From Verrucomicrobiota bacterium (GTDB lineage Bacteria; Verrucomicrobiota; Verrucomicrobiia; Opitutales; Opitutaceae): 6,269 nucleotides of DNA. The stretch is from the NCBI GenBank assembly GCA_023443985.1, contig JAEZSJ010000273.1, positions 1 through 6,269 of the forward strand, written 5' to 3'. Positions 5,836-6,269 of the stretch are shown piece by piece (position 1 is the stretch's first letter; each line of letters opens with the position of its first letter). The position numbers and the translations under genes were made by a program. The notes under the pieces are model-generated. The model saw only the letters and a program-made list of their open reading frames with translations. It had not been told where the DNA came from and ran no database searches.

Positions 5836-6269
5836 ATGAACAATCCGAAGAACACCATCTGCCTTTGGTTCGACAAGGAGGCCCAGGAGGCGGCGCACTT
5901 CTACGCTGCGACGTTTCCCGACAGCGCCGTGACCGCTGTGCACAAGGCGCCGGCCGACTACCCGAGCGGCAAGGCGGGCGACATCATCACCGTGGAGTTC
6001 ACCGTGTGCGGCATCCCCTGCCTCGGGCTCAACGGCGGCCCGCTGTTCCGCCACAACGAGGCGTTCTCCTTCCAGATCGCGACGGACGATCAGGCGGAGA
6101 CGGACCGCTACTGGAACGCGATCGTCGGCAACGGCGGCGAGGAGAGCGAGTGCGGCTGGTGCAAGGATCGTTGGGGCATCTCGTGGCAGATCACGCCGCG
6201 GGTGCTCACGGAGGCGATCGCGGCCGGCGGTGCGGAGGCGAAGCGCGCCTTCCTGGCCATGATGACCAT
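5836..6269 (+). CDS. VOC superfamily protein, PhnB-like (3' end outside window)
   Basis: The visible 144 residues start MNNPKNTICLWFDKEAQEAAHFY and show the PhnB-like/glyoxalase fold pattern. CLWFD...AHFYAATFPDS forms the first beta-alpha unit. GDIITVEFTVCGIPCLGLNGGP is the strand-hairpin with the LNGGP signature. ECGWCKDRWGISWQITPRVL (106-124) is the highly typical C-terminal motif, followed by AKRAFLAMMT near the usual end of about 155-160 residues, so only a few codons are missing. Relatives are often labelled 3-demethylubiquinone-9 3-methyltransferase, but the fold is not a methyltransferase and no SAM motif is present. The true function is unknown. C107, C109 and the absence of an obvious metal-ligand set at the N-terminus are seen. 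The ATG at 5836 is preceded by the purine run GAGAGAGAA. Confidence 0.93.
   Translation, partial: MNNPKNTICLWFDKEAQEAAHFYAATFPDSAVTAVHKAPADYPSGKAGDIITVEFTVCGIPCLGLNGGPLFRHNEAFSFQIATDDQAETDRYWNAIVGNGGEESECGWCKDRWGISWQITPRVLTEAIAAGGAEAKRAFLAMMT

Noticed and set aside
5650..6054. N-terminal extension of the alkC-like frame up to 6054
   Set aside because: The extension would run antisense through the VOC gene, and the conserved AlkC N-terminus MAEPFKNLI starts at 5649.
5836..6269. Annotation of the VOC protein as 3-demethylubiquinone methyltransferase
   Set aside because: The fold motifs are those of PhnB-like glyoxalase-superfamily proteins; no SAM-binding motif is present.

Overview
This window is a GC-rich (roughly two-thirds or more G+C by eye) chromosomal segment of a Gram-negative-type bacterium. 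It carries five complete or nearly complete housekeeping/accessory genes and one gene fragment. High GC, the combination of gene families, and spacer DNA built from ACTCGAAAC-like repeats fit a Verrucomicrobiota/Opitutaceae-like host. That placement is an impression from protein and spacer style, not something proven here. Composition looks even throughout, and I see no insertion sequence, integrase, CRISPR array, rRNA or tRNA.

Layout. Positions 1-1382 (+ strand) hold the 3' end of sucC and all of sucD, the beta and alpha subunits of succinyl-CoA synthetase. The 46-bp spacer between them contains four tandem heptamers flanked by a 7-bp inverted repeat. A strong, symmetric hairpin with A-tract and T-tract (1430-1461) ends this operon and also serves the gene converging on it. 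Positions 1480-5649 (- strand) hold three genes read leftwards, in transcription order: an AlkC-type HEAT/Ig DNA glycosylase (4498-5649), a type II NADH dehydrogenase (3110-4408) and a nitronate monooxygenase-family flavoprotein with a cysteine-containing C-terminal extension (1480-2898). Positions 5836-6269 (+ strand) hold a PhnB-like VOC protein, divergent from the alkC-like gene and cut by the window edge.

How they work together. SucCD is the substrate-level phosphorylation step of the TCA cycle. NDH-2 passes electrons from NADH to quinone without pumping protons. The AlkC-like enzyme removes alkylated bases and the NMO-family enzyme probably oxidises nitronates or related compounds, so the leftward group may lean toward stress and redox functions. 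The 89- and 211-bp gaps do not prove an operon. Most of the window is ordinary. The points most worth a second look are the sucC-sucD spacer, the extra loops in SucD, the C-terminal cysteines of the NMO-family protein and the near absence of Shine-Dalgarno sequences.
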